Source: Casuarius casuarius
Lineage: Eukaryota; Chordata; Aves; Casuariiformes; Casuariidae
NCBI GenBank assembly: GCA_003342895.1
Contig: PTFA01000005.1
Location: 5,499,327-5,563,326 of the forward strand
Direction: 5' to 3'
Length of the DNA stretch: 64,000 nt
Below the pieces are notes generated by a model. The model ran no database searches. It saw nothing but the letters and a program-made list of their open reading frames with translations, and was not told where the DNA came from. Every line of letters starts with the position of its first letter. Positions within the stretch are counted from its first letter, which is position 1. Below, one piece after another: positions 11,605 to 22,105 of this stretch. Made by a program: the position numbers and the translations under genes.

Positions 11605-13346
11605 AAAATGACAGTTGCCTGGAAACCCACTATCATGACCTGATTACATTCAATAAGGGCAACAAAAGGTCAACACCTACCAGTAATACATACATACACA
11701 TACCCACATTTGTACACATAATTTATAAATGCATACACACACTCTTAAGGCTTCAAGAGGAAGCATTTGAGGAAAATTTTAGTGAAACTGATAGGGATCA
11801 AAGATTAGACAGATAACATGAATGTAAATTGGAAGTACTTTAAGAAGAGGTAATTAACTAGTCAAAATGCTAGAGTCTCGCAGTCAAGAAAGCGAACAAC
11901 TTTGGATAAGAAAACAAGGCTCAGTTTGATGGCAAATAAAGTAGCAATTAGAAATAAAAGCAGCATATGGCAAAATGTAAGGAGGCAGTTACAGGTAGCA
12001 GTCAACATAAATGAATGTTATGGGGTGTAAGAAACTGATAAGAGAAGCTAAATACATCAGGGAAAAAGTGCTTCGCTGACACAGTTAAGATTGATAATAT
12101 GCATGTTTCCTAAAATACTTTAGCAACAAAAAGAAATCTGAAGAAAATTAAAAGGGTAATACTAGTTTAAAATGGTAAAATTGCTAATGATGAGGCAAAA
12201 AAAATGTTCAATAACCATTATTGTTACTGTTTAATAGACTTGTTCTGGGTTGGAAATAATAAATTCCACCAGGGACAAGGCTTGAAGGCCAGACAGCCTA
12301 TACCCACAGTTCTAAGAAAGCTGAATAAAGAGATCCTTGGCTTTTCAATGTTAATTTTTAATATATTTTAGAACATTGAGGAAATTCAATACGACTGAGA
12401 GACTGCTAACGTTGAGTCAATATTAAAAAAGAGCAGGAGAATAAAGAAGGTTTCTTAGCCTGATAAAAATCCCAGGAAAGATCACAGAAATGCTGATTTA
12501 GGATTAAATTGTTAAAGAATTAATGGATATCAATATAGTTAATGCCAGACAACATAGCATTATGGTGAAAAAGTCTTCTAAAGCAATACGATTTTGTACT
12601 TTAATTAAATTACAAACTTGCATGATAAAGGTAAACGAATACCTATAACAAATTTTGGCTTTTGTAGAGCTCGCAATGTAATGCCTCATATCATTCTGAT
12701 TTAAAATTGCATTTTACATTAACAATAAAGCATCTATTCAACAGATCGAGTACTGACTGAGGAAACTCAAAAAGGAACAATGAATGGGGAATCATCCTCC
12801 AGTAGGAGTATTTTGAGTGAGCTTCTACATGGATCATAGGTAAACACAATACAATTCTACATCTCATCACCGATGTGGAAATAAATGTAAAATATCTGAA
12901 GTGAAGTTTTCTGAGATTGGTAGAGAGGAACAGTCATATAAAATAAACTGGATAACTTGTGAATTGTGCCTGTTCAGACTGAATATGTTTTAACTCAGCT
13001 AAATACAAAGTAATATATCAAGGACTGAGAATACAAGCCACATCCACAGAGTGAGGGTCTGCAAGCAAGGAAGTAGAGACCTTGAAGAGGATTGAGGTTC
13101 ACTGTGGATAAACACAAGTATGGCAAAAAGGGGTAACACAAGCCTGGGAACTGCAGCAAGACACCTTCAAACTAGAAATGAGGCACAAATTGCACTGGAA
13201 GGGAAACTACCATTGGAAGAAACTACCAAGAGAAGCACTAACTTCTCCATCTCTCAGCCTCCTCACTTCAAGAATTGATGCCTTTCTGGAAGATACGCTT
13301 TAGCCAAACACAAATTATCCAACCTCAATGAAATGAAATGAAATAG
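11605..13346 (+). mobile_element. Decayed CR1-clade LINE, copy B: endonuclease C-terminus through reverse transcriptase to 3' end
   Basis: Landmarks appear in the expected order for a CR1 ORF2. CATGACCTGATTACATT near 11634 encodes H-D-L-I-T, the end of the endonuclease. GAAGCTAAATACATCAGGGA near 12047 encodes E-A-K-Y-I-R-E. ATGTTCAATAACC near 12206 matches 'VFN'. CCACAGTTCTAAGAAAGCTG and ATTAAAAAAGAGC (12303-12435) match the entry to the RT domain. AATACAAAGTAATA near 13000 follows the RT palm. TTGATGCCTTTCTGGAAGAT near 13276 encodes L-D-A-F-L-E-D, close to the CR1 terminus. It ends in a short pentamer tail. Numerous stops and deletions show it is old and inactive. A CA-rich insertion interrupts it at about 11690-11745. 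Confidence 0.85.
13328..13345 (+). repeat. (ATGAA)n 3' tail of CR1 copy B
   Basis: About 3.4 copies of ATGAA directly follow the CR1 3' end. CR1 elements terminate in short tandem repeats instead of poly-A, so this marks the natural 3' end of copy B. The unit differs from the 8-bp ATTCTATG type usual in chicken CR1. Confidence 0.75.
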
Positions 13347-13486
13347 CTGTGCTCTGCAGAAGGTCACCATTTATGATCTCTTGGTTTTGCTGGCCTTAAC
13401 CTCTTTGAATTTGTAAAAGGAGGCTTTTCAATAAATTGGAAGAGTAGAAAATTAAAAAAATGAGAACAGAAGAGATTTTCAAACTC

Positions 13487-13507
13487 AAAAAGTGGAATCC
13501 ACTTTTT
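13487..13507. repeat. 9-bp perfect hairpin
   Basis: AAAAAGTGG at 13487-13495 pairs exactly with CCACTTTTT at 13499-13507 across an AAT loop. A T-run at the end of the right arm gives it a terminator-like look, but in a vertebrate genome no function follows from that. Confidence 0.75.
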
Positions 13508-13984
13508 CCACGCGCTGTTGGCTGCCTGCAATAAGCTACTGGGTTCTTGGTCTCAGTAACAGACTCTACCCTACAAGGTCAGTGCTCCCCAGAGTCCTGA
13601 TCTCTCGGTGAGCACCCAGGCCAATTTCTGGCTCTGTGCAAACCTCAGCCCTCTGTAGCCTGTCATGCCTCATGGGATTTCAGGAATCATATCTCATGGT
13701 ATTAGTGACCTTATCTCATGGCGAAGTAAACCAAGTCATCACCATGATTTTGTCCTTTAGCCAAGACTTTGGCCAAGTCAGAACATAACTGGCTTTCTTT
13801 TTTTTTTTTTTTTTCTGGGCATGAAGGGAGTCTTGTGGGAAGATACTGGAAAAACTGTAATTCATGTGATTGAGTCTAAATCTTTATATCAAAGCAGGCA
13901 GCTCACACAGTCATAACAGCACCCAGGCTTCACCTTATGCCCAAGGACAGAGTAATTAGCTCTGGTTTAGAATAAGATAAAACA
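13508..13984. other. Unique sequence, no gene; contains T17 run
   Basis: A pure T run occupies 13798-13814. The flanks are unique and carry no SINE body. No open frame of note is present. Confidence 0.6.
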
Positions 13985-14062
13985 ACATATATAATATTTT
14001 TATATATATATATAAAAATACTACAATAATATATATTAGGTATATATAATGTAATATAACAT
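13985..14062. repeat. AT-rich microsatellite containing a 26-bp perfect palindrome
   Basis: A (TA)n core is bounded by TTTTT and AAAAA so that 13995-14020 is exactly self-complementary over 26 bp. Further TATATAT and ATAATATATA runs extend to 14062. The symmetry would allow cruciform extrusion. Simple-repeat origin is the straightforward explanation. Confidence 0.9.
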
Positions 14063-14159
14063 GATATAAGTGGTTACACACATTATACTACATTTATGTC
14101 TGCATAATAATGGGACCTTGATTCTGGAGAACACCAGAGCAAGAGTATGTAATAGCTGG

Positions 14160-14480
14160 ACCATGAAGACTAGCCCTGGGAAAGGAGACCAAGGGGTAAG
14201 AAAAAGAGGCATGAGCAAAAGGGAGAAAGAGGGAAAGGGAGAGAGTGGTTATGTGCAGAGAGCCTGTGAAAGGGCAGGAGGGATGTGAAGGCAAAGACAA
14301 CTGTTAAGGAAAAGGTCTTGGGCTAAAGCAGAACACAGGGGAAAAGAGACAAAAGGGGAAGCACACGAGAGAGGTGAACATAAAGAAATGACAAGGAAGC
14401 TGGAGAAGGAAAAGAACAAATATCAGAAGGGAATTCAGTGATGAAAAGATAGGAAGGGAAGAGGGCATCCTTCCCTCCCT
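14160..14480 (+). repeat. Purine-rich low-complexity tract
   Basis: The + strand is dominated by A and G (GGGAGAAAGAGGGAAAGGGA, AAAGGGGAAGCACACGAGAG) for about 320 bp with scattered pyrimidines. Open frames crossing it are driven by this composition. It is the compositional mirror of the pyrimidine tract at 14985-15240. Confidence 0.7.
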
Positions 14481-14984
14481 GCTCTGTTGTATAACTTCTC
14501 CATTACAGCTCATCTCTTTTGCTCTCCTTCATTTTCTAATTCCCTTCCTTCCATTCTTAACAGTCCCTTGTAGATATTTCTCTTCAGAAGAATTAATCTG
14601 CGCAGATTCCCTTACTATGTCCCTGCCCCTCTGCTTCCCTCCCACCCCAGCACACAGGCATGATAAGAGGAAAGACCTCTCACCTCTACCTCTCCCCAGT
14701 GTGAGCTTTTGTCAGCTTATGAATCACTGCCAGGTACGTGACACAAAGAAAGAACAAATTTACCTTCAAAGAGAGAGCCTCATTCTGACAAACCCAAAGT
14801 TTGTTTCCACCAGAAGATGTCCCCCAGGGGATGGAATTTAGCAAATCATACACAGTGCAATATTAATTTTTGTGTGTTATTTCAAGCTGACATGCTGTCT
14901 TTTAAATGACTGTTTTTTCCTAACAGGGTTATTCCAGTGGGAAGAAAATTAACTCTTAATAAGCATTTCTCCTCTTCTCTGCTT
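14481..14984. other. Unique sequence between the purine and pyrimidine tracts
   Basis: Mixed composition with pyrimidine patches at 14510-14560 and 14620-14700. No gene, exon candidate or repeat family is seen. Confidence 0.5.
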
Positions 14985-15240
14985 TACCAGGATCCCATCC
15001 TCTTTCTCCTTCCTTTCCCCTCATATATTCCCTCCCTCTGCCTTCCTCATCCTGCTCCCTAATCTCTGAGTCCCACTTTCATCTTATCTTCCCCCTACCT
15101 TCATTCTTTTTCCTCATTTCTGTCACTTTTCTTTCTTCTTCCCTATCTTCCCCCCCCTCCTTTTCCTATTCTATACTTTCCTTTCTCTATTTTTTCCCTT
15201 ATTCCTCCATTTTGCCATCTTTGCCTGCTACCTCTCCCAC
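14985..15240 (+). repeat. Polypyrimidine tract of about 250 bp
   Basis: The + strand is almost entirely C and T, in blocks such as CTTTCTCCTTCCTTTCCCCT and TTTTCTTTCTTCTTCCCTAT, with only isolated purines. Such tracts can form triplex (H-DNA) structures and resemble very long splice-acceptor tracts. No exon candidate follows immediately. Confidence 0.85.
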
Positions 15241-15519
15241 CCCACAACCCCTGCTGAAAGCAGTGCACTAGGACTGACATTCAATAGTTTTCAATAGCCA
15301 CAGAGCCACAAGGGCAGCCAGCCAGACCCACAGAGCCTCCAGCCTGGCATGTTGTTCTGCAGGTCAGTAATTTTGGCTCCCACAGCTATAACGGAACTGG
15401 AACAAGAGTCACCACCCTCTGGCACCAGGGGTGCAGCATCCTCAGGGACCCAATACATGAATCTGGCTGGGACTACACAATGCTCCAACCTTTGAAATGG
15501 ATGTGCAGAGAAGAGAACG

Positions 15520-15740
15520 GGCAGGATTCATCTCCCCTAACTTCAGAGTAGGCTTCTCACCTAACCTTGTTGTCATGGTCCTACTATAATCAATGGGAAG
15601 AGAGAGGGGTACTTCCAAAGGATGAATCATTCCATACTAAAGAGCTGTCTCAGGCTAGGCTGCTCTCAAGATAGCCTCAACAAACAGCCTAGCTTAGATG
15701 CCTAACTTTCAGACAGTAAAAGCTAGCTGATGTGAAACAC
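15520..15740. repeat. Possible degenerate palindromic DNA-transposon-like repeat
   Basis: The segment opens with GCAGGATTCATCTCCCCTAA and continues through AGAGAGAGGGGTACTTCC to CAGGCTAGGCTGCTCTCA, CAGCCTAGCTTAGATGCCTA and GCCTAACTTTCAG. The AGGCTAGGCTG / CAGCCTAGCTT pair forms an internal inverted repeat. 'Taggtgcctaa'-type motifs are typical of short sauropsid interspersed repeats I remember, but the match is from memory only. Confidence 0.35.
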
Positions 15741-17099
15741 CTCAGCTGTGACGAAGAGATAGAGAAGACAGAAGGGGAAGTTTGCATGAGGACAGAAAAA
15801 GGGAAGAGACTGGAGGAAACGCAAAAAAAGATGTGAAAGCTACCTTGTCTACCAGTAGACAGACCCTCCCAAAAATTCCTTGCTACATCAGCAGTACATT
15901 TATAGCCAGATTTGCAGAGAAGCTGAAGACCTCAGTTCCCATTGATTTCTCCTACAGTTTGGACTGCTCAGCATTTCTAAAAGCCAGAACCCTAGCACCT
16001 CTCCTGAGCTGAGGACTAATCTAAGTGGCTTACCTTTCATTGCTAATGCTCTGGGCATCTCACCCCCAAAATGCTGACTTCATTACATTTTGCACCTAAC
16101 CACTACTGAGGAAAAAAAATGGAGTGAAAGAACAGAGAATTAACACTAACATGTCTCTCAGAAAACCGGTCAATATCTGAGAAATCTGTCTCAGGCTATT
16201 TCCCTCACACCATTTTCCACTAGTATAATCTAATCTCCTGACAGCATGGACTGTCAAGTCCTGGAAGGGTGTGCATGTGCACGTGCACACGATTTTGCAT
16301 CTGCCTATTGAAGTGTCAGTGATTTAGCTATATAGAGATGTACAGCAAATTGTTTCTTGCCAAAACTGGGAAGTGCAGCATTCCTTTCTGTGGGGATCAG
16401 TGCTGCCTTCTGCAGCCGGCTGGATTTGGCATCTCCATGTATTTATCCACGGTATATGAAGACACAGGATTTAAATCATCAAACATGGAGCAAAGCTGAA
16501 AGCAGTGCTGCTTAGGCAATGACACAGTCTGTTCAGGTTCATACTCAAGGCTTCTGTGCAAGGCAGGGTAGAAGAGAAGCACGTAGGAGACAGAGTGACA
16601 GGCAGGAAATGGAAATTTCAATGAAATTAAGGAAGAAGGCGGCAAACAAATCTACAGCGTACACTACGAACAGTCTCGTGAATAATCAAGTCTATGTGCA
16701 ACACACCCCAAATCATTGCAAAATTGATGGGTTTTATAACTTACTCAGAACCATACCTACTTACTGTTCTAGAATGATTCTCACGTTTTTTGGAAGTGAG
16801 GGACCAGCCAATGGCCAGAGAGTAGCATGACGTTAAAAATGTGGACTCCAACTTAGAAACTTTGACTTTCTACACAGGAATACTACTGACTACATCAGGC
16901 CATTTGGATATGCATGAGGAGTTTGGGGCCTAGGACCTCTGAAACTCAGGATCTCGGCTAGTCGTGCTCAGAGGATCGCTGGGAGGTGAGCTCAATGGAG
17001 ATTACCTCTTCAGGTCTTTTGATCTAAAGGGTACTTGCTGCCTACTACCTAGGGTGTGAAGAATCAAATCTTTTGTAAAGTACAAAATATGTCTAAATA
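15741..17099. other. Unique sequence, no gene
   Basis: The longest frame is 103 codons (16519-16830) with an unrecognised product. A perfect 12-bp palindrome GTGCACGTGCAC at 16277-16288 includes an E-box CACGTG and lies in a GTGCA-rich alternating stretch. Nothing else is supported. Confidence 0.55.
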
Positions 17100-17480
17100 G
17101 CCTGTGGGCTAGTGAATCAGTACAGCCTTTTGCCCAAGACTGCTTTTGGTTTGGGTGCTGTGTAATAGTCTCTAAACAAACCTGCCTTTTTAATGTTCTC
17201 TGACAACTGAGAACATTAGGTCTTCCGAGCTGATTTCTTTAAGATACAATTGGGGATTCTGGGAGAAGATATCCCAGCAGTGGCCCCTCAGCACCAGAGT
17301 TCACCTCCTTGGTCCAGCCCAACCTGAATTTGATCAGTAATCATTTACATGATTCATGAGAAATTCTGTTAATTTGATTTTAGCAGAACGAGAAGATCAT
17401 TTCCATTTGCTAACACTGGCTGGTGCATATAATAGTGTGCTCTTCCTACCGTACTCTTATTAATTAAAAACAAGAGATTT
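17100..17480. promoter_or_regulatory. Hairpin-bearing block followed by enhancer-like sequence
   Basis: A perfect 10-bp stem lies at 17191-17218 (TAATGTTCTC and GAGAACATTA with an 8-nt loop). Beyond it, 17330-17420 reads as unique AT-rich sequence with TGTTAATTTGATTTTAGCAG and TCATTTCCATTTGCTAAC, a texture common in conserved enhancers. The whole block might instead be an old interspersed repeat: the stretch before the stem slightly resembles an LTR terminus, but I could not establish it. Confidence 0.25.
17191..17218. repeat. Perfect 10-bp inverted repeat, 8-nt loop
   Basis: TAATGTTCTC (17191-17200) and GAGAACATTA (17209-17218) are exact reverse complements around TGACAACT. The arms include GTTCTC/GAGAAC, a half-site-like spacing that would also suit a symmetric protein-binding site. 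Confidence 0.8.
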
Positions 17481-18131
17481 CTCTGTAATTATATATCAAT
17501 TCCTGCTCATGACATTGTTATGGTCTCATATTTTTTCTGCCATGACAGAGATTGCATTGAAGATATTTTAGAAAACAAAACAATAAAATGAAACTATCTG
17601 AGAGTCCATGGATGCCTCTAACTATTCTGTGGTCACAGGGTAATCTTGCCTATTAAGTTACCATGTAGCTAGTTATGAAACATTAATCCGATATTTCTTT
17701 TTCTTAATTTGGTGTTAATAAATTTGCATAGGAAAGGTTAGTCTCAGTGAAGAACTTCATGTTCTTCCTAAGGTCTGAAGGAAATACAATGCCTGGAAAA
17801 TACCTCAAAGGGAAAAAACAATAAACATTTGCCTTACAAGTGGTGAGCATTCTCAGAAGCCCACACACAGGGACACATTCATTTTCGGTTTAATTTTTGT
17901 TTCAGAGGAAGCAGCAAATACAAACCATAGCAGTGATTTCTCTATAAATGCGTCTTTCTGAAAAATTTGTCACCAAAGATGAGCGAGTGTGAGAGAGAAA
18001 AAGAAAAAAGAGACAGTGGGTTTGCACTGGATCACCTTGCTGAATGAGAGCAAACTAATCTATGTATGTAGATAATTTAGCATTTTATGACAATTTTTCA
18101 GCCATTATACCTTTTCTCTCTCCATTTTAAG
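17481..18131. other. AT-rich unique sequence, no gene
   Basis: This stretch holds several TTAATTAAA and TAATAAATTTGCAT-type cores (17456-17730) and an AAAAAGAAAAAAGAGA run near 18000. I see no repeat body or coding frame before the exon-like segment that follows. Confidence 0.5.
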
Positions 18132-18200
18132 GTGAGGGGTGATGAATACTGGAGTAGCTATGATGACAGCAAGAGTTGTTGTCAGCAGCCAGAAAGACAG
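18132..18200 (+). other. Exon-like 69-nt segment with strong splice sites
   Basis: A pyrimidine tract (CCTTTTCTCTCTCCATTTTAAG, 18110-18131, written here in part) leads into the segment. It ends GAAAGACAG with donor GTGAGC at 18201. Only one frame is open, reading V-R-G-D-E-Y-W-S-S-Y-D-D and onward for 23 codons, and the length is a multiple of three, as in a skippable cassette exon. The peptide is Ser/Asp/Tyr-rich with a Cys pair, and I do not recognise it. Chance pseudo-exons with good splice sites are common in vertebrate introns, so this is a lead and not an annotated exon. Confidence 0.25.
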
Positions 18201-19235
18201 GTGAGCACCCACACAGCCAGCTACTGCCTTTGCTCCTTTGCCATCACCCCCTCACTCACTAGCCACTTCCAGTAGATGGGCCCAGCTTACTTCTACCACA
18301 TCAAGGTCACATTACTGAATTAATAATGCATAATCTTTACTGATCTGCTGATTAAAACACACCTCCGCCACAACCTTTAAGAACAACATGACTCAACTCA
18401 GAACTTGCCAAGTCTTGTCCTCCAACTCATTCCAGTCACTCTCCAGTAAACAGGCAATAGAGATCTATCATTCCAAGTGATGTGGTCTTTTTCCAGATAT
18501 ATGGCTTCAGAGAGGTGTTTCAGCAGCAGAAGTGCCTATTAACAGTTTTTATTAACAAGCTCTCTTCCTCATCCATGTTGTATATACATAATATTATAAA
18601 TGTGTAATGGAGTAAGATCCTGTCCCCTCAAATATCCCCATATTATACCTGATTATATTTTTCCTGGTGCAAATGGAGAATGAAATTGCTGTAGGACAAA
18701 GAACCTAAAAGGGCAAGTATATTTTGAAGCCTCACAGGAAGTAAAAAGGTGGGGGAAAAAAGTAGGAGAGGATAGGAGAGAAGGAAGTTGAGCAAGGTCA
18801 CCCTGAGAGGACTGAAGCAAGAATAGAGATAGAATGAAAAGAACGAAAGAGAGGGGCAAAATTAGTGTTAAAGGAGACAAAAATGATTGGAAACGGAGTA
18901 TCAATAGAGAGAAAACAGAGAAAGCAACACTTGGCATTCAGGGAAAACACAGGAGTATAAGGCAGGTACAGATTTACCTGGAGAGGCTCAGAGGACTAAA
19001 ACCCTTGTCTCTACTTCCTTCTATGTCTTTTTCCCTTCCAGTTAAAACTATTGTCTGTAGCCAAGCTCTCGAATCTCCTGGCTTGGACATACTGACGTGG
19101 CTGCACCAGACCTCTCCCCACCCCTCATTCAGATCAGGGGAGGAACCTGAGGAGGCAGAATGAGAAGAGGTGGCAAAAAATGGAACAGAGATGGGAAAAG
19201 GACAAAGAAAGAAAACAGGATTACAGGGAGACGAG
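18201..19235. other. Unique sequence with purine-rich middle, no gene
   Basis: From about 18725 to 18960 the + strand is strongly purine-rich (GGGGGAAAAAAGTAGGAGAG and similar), which accounts for open frames of 94-109 codons on both strands there. No product is recognised. A TATATACATAATATTATAAA stretch lies near 18580. Confidence 0.55.
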
Positions 19236-19395
19236 CATTATATTCAGGTCTGGGCACCTTACTCTCAGGAATGTATGTAATTTAGGGCCATTCAATAGAA
19301 TGATTAAGGAAAGAGAAGGATCTATTGCCTAACCTAATTTACTTAATAGGGAAAACTGAAGAAGCTCAATAGGCTGGCTAAATAAGGAATAAAAA
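19236..19395 (+). mobile_element. Short decayed CR1-clade LINE fragment, copy D
   Basis: ATTCAGGTCTGGGCACCTTA near 19242 encodes I-Q-V-W-A-P-Y, the conserved 'VQ.WAP' segment downstream of the CR1 RT domain. It is followed by TAGAATGATTAAGGA near 19295 ('R/KMIKG') and GAAAACTGAAGAAGCTCAAT near 19350 ('RLKKL'). The order and spacing fit CR1 with small deletions. Stops are present, so it is inactive. Confidence 0.65.
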
Positions 19396-20950
19396 GGCAT
19401 AAAGTATCCTTTGTACAACAGAAACACAGAGCGTGCTAGTCAAGTACTGGAAGCCCACCACCCAATACCACATGACACAAACCTCGAAATACTCCACGCA
19501 CAAGCTGACCACCTAACGAGCACATAGCGAGTGTGACTGGCAAGCAAGGGGTGGTGGAGGATAGGAGAAATTCCTCAGCTGGACACAAGTTGGTGCACAT
19601 CTGTCTGCATGAATATGTTTTCTTATTCGTATGTTTTCAAGTGGGTGCACTTAAGAGAATATTTGGGAGCAATGGGATGAAAATGAGCAAAAGAACAAAC
19701 AGGGTGATCTCCATGGAAGCTGTTCTGACACTGAAGTCTGCCTCCGATCCAGGTGAAAGCTTCCTTGCTTCAATATGGGTATATACAGCAGACAAAATCC
19801 TGAAGACCGTATTTGAGGAAACAATCCTGAACCATGCAATACCCAGAGACATGCCTCCTAACAAACGTGTTTTTCATCTCTCATAGCTTTGATTCTGTGC
19901 TTGTGTGACACACAAAAGCAGAGCAACAGCGGGCATTTAAGGCAAAGGGAAACAGACAAGTTAGCAAGCCACAAAAGATGAAAAAGGGAACCGAAACAGA
20001 AGCGAGTGGGACGGAAGGAAACAGTGCCGAAGCAAAGTGGCTATACAGAAGCAAAGCAGTATCAATCAGTATGGGCAGAAGTTTGAAAATCTGATTGTTT
20101 TAAAATTCATAAATGAAAATTCCCAAACTTGATGGTATGTTTCCTGTCGACAGCCCTGTCAACTCCAGCTGGGACTGAATAAAAACAAACTCAAAATTAA
20201 CAAAGACTAATTGGTGCAATGAATCAGATAACTTGAATCACACCCAGAGTCCAGGCTGAGAGTAATATCTAACCAAAATTCATGATTTTTCTGATCTGAA
20301 ATCTTAGGCAAAAACAAAGACTAAGTGCAAAAGATCTTCAACAGACTGAAGAGAAAGCAGGAAAGGGCACTTCTGTTGGTTTCCATAGGACAAACTGATG
20401 GGATTCACCTAGAATTCCTAGCCACCCTCACCTATATACACACACTCCAATTTGCCTCCAACTCATGCAGCAGTCACATCCTGTGGTGCTCCTTCTGCCC
20501 TTCGATCCACACCATACTTGCATTTTTTCTATCAACATAGGTAATCCTCCTCAGGTTTGACCTCCAGTTGCTCTCAAATTCCACTCACCAGGTGTGGATC
20601 CGTCAAGAAAGAACAACTTGATTGCTTGTTCTTTAAACAAAACTGTATGAAAGCTGCATGTTAAAAACACCCTGGTAGAAGACCTCACGGGGGCAACTGC
20701 TGCCGCTGCGGTGATCACTGGGCCCTAGAGAGGAACCTCCTAGACCTTGCTAGTTAAGCCCTGATTGGCACCGTCTTGCTCTCCTCCTCCTCCTTTTTCG
20801 CACAGACTAGAGAATGATGTTGAGGCTATTAATCAGCATCAAGTCCCCAGAGTACCTCCTGCTCTGGAATGCCACTGATGAGCAGATGGGATTTTTGGCA
20901 AGAAGTGACCTGGCATGAAAATGAACAGAGGAGGAGAGTACTAGAGGGAA
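19396..20950. other. Unique sequence, no gene
   Basis: The longest frame (19533-19886, + strand, 117 codons) has an unfamiliar product and no splice context. A CpG-containing unique patch at 20685-20790 (GCTGCCGCTGCGGTGATCAC) could be regulatory. Nothing else is supported. Confidence 0.55.
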
Positions 20951-20966
20951 GGGGGGGGGGGGGGGG
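20951..20966 (+). repeat. G16 homopolymer
   Basis: Sixteen consecutive G residues, preceded by GGGAA and followed by TGAGGG. It can form a G-quadruplex on the + strand and is prone to sequencing-length error. Confidence 0.95.
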
Positions 20967-22014
20967 TGAGGGACTGCCAGAATATCTGCATGTAAAAGAA
21001 TAGAGGGAAAGAGATTTTCTTTCTCTGCTAATACCATATTTCAATCTGCAATCATGTAAGTAATTTTCAGAAGCCACCTGTGTATATTAGCATCAGCCAT
21101 TTTCCTTCCTTATGAGCTTGGTATGTCTANGCTCATGAGGACATATCTGACTTAATTTGGGTAGTGCTAGAACCTACCTAGAGAAGCCCAATATGGGTTA
21201 ACTAAAAAATGATTACTCGGCTTCTTGTAGGCTTTGCAGCTCACACTGATGTCCAAGCAGATGCCATGCTAGGAAGACCCTAGCTGGCTATTTTAAGCTA
21301 GTGTGGCCACATCTGTATGAACTGCAGTGACTGCAGCCAAGGGAGAACACATGACCCAAAGTCTTTGGAAGTCCATTGCTCTTTGCCCTCTCACATATGC
21401 TTCTGCTCAAAAGACGACAGGCAAGCTTCCCCCAAAATTCAAATACAGGACTATGGGCTCAGCAAGTCCTTCAATCATGGAGTGGACAAAACACATCTAG
21501 AAGATTTTCCACAGTAGGAGTCAGAGGAATTAGTATCACTATGTGTGCAAAGAAGACCCAGTGCTTACTGGTTGATGGACAGTGAGTTTTATCTGTGAAT
21601 GCCACTGATGGTAGTGGAAGCTTGGAAGACATATCCCAAGATACAGTATACACCTTGTGGCTAGAAGGCTTTCAGAGTGCTACAGCACTGACAATCCCTG
21701 TTACACAGCTTGGATTCAAATGTGAATATAATATTTGAAAGATGAACAATGACTATTTATCTTAGTCACAATTCTTCTTTCTTGAGAACCCTTAAATCCT
21801 GTTGCAGTTACTTAATTAAAAATACAGTGGCAGAACAGAGTTAGTCTGGCAAGAAAGCAAGCTGTGTGCAGGCAGCTAGAAGATGAGCACCTGCTCAAGG
21901 ATCATTAGTGAACAGGGATGGAAATACTTCACTGCCCCACATTTTCACTTCACACACACTTTGAAAAGACTTGTGGTTCATTGTTTGGTAATGCACATGG
22001 TACAGAAATACTTC
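20967..22014. other. Unique sequence with one ambiguous base, no gene
   Basis: A single N is present at 21130. Stretches near 21260-21310 (CTAGCTGGCTATTTTAAGCT) look faintly palindromic, like short sauropsid repeats, but are too short to call. Open frames are under 75 codons. Confidence 0.5.
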
Positions 22015-22105
22015 TTTTTATAGCTCATGCCATACAAGGATCTCAAAACAGTTTACAAATACTAACAAATAAAGCCCTGTCTCCCCAACATCAGTGTTAT
22101 CATCT
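22015..22105 (-). mobile_element. SINE-like fragment (MIR/CORE-type tail region, reversed)
   Basis: TTTATAGCTCATGCCATACA, then AAGGATCTCAAAACAGTTTA, then CAAATACTAACAAATAAAGC, matches the order 'tttatagc-cc-tttcat-c-aaggatctcaaagcactttacaaa' of the reversed 3' half of MIR-like amniote SINEs as I remember it. A second possible piece (AAGTATTCTTATCCCCAGCT and CAGATCAGAAAATTGCATGG) lies at 22370-22415, so the element may be split. Confidence 0.5.

Noticed and set aside
15410..15445. CTCF-like motif (GGCACCAGGGGTGC)
   Set aside because: It mismatches the CTCF core at key positions; part of the match comes from a small internal palindrome.
16950..17330. Possible LTR-like terminus (AAACAAACCTGCC and following sequence)
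   Set aside because: No TG...CA boundaries, polyadenylation signal arrangement, primer-binding site or second LTR could be found.
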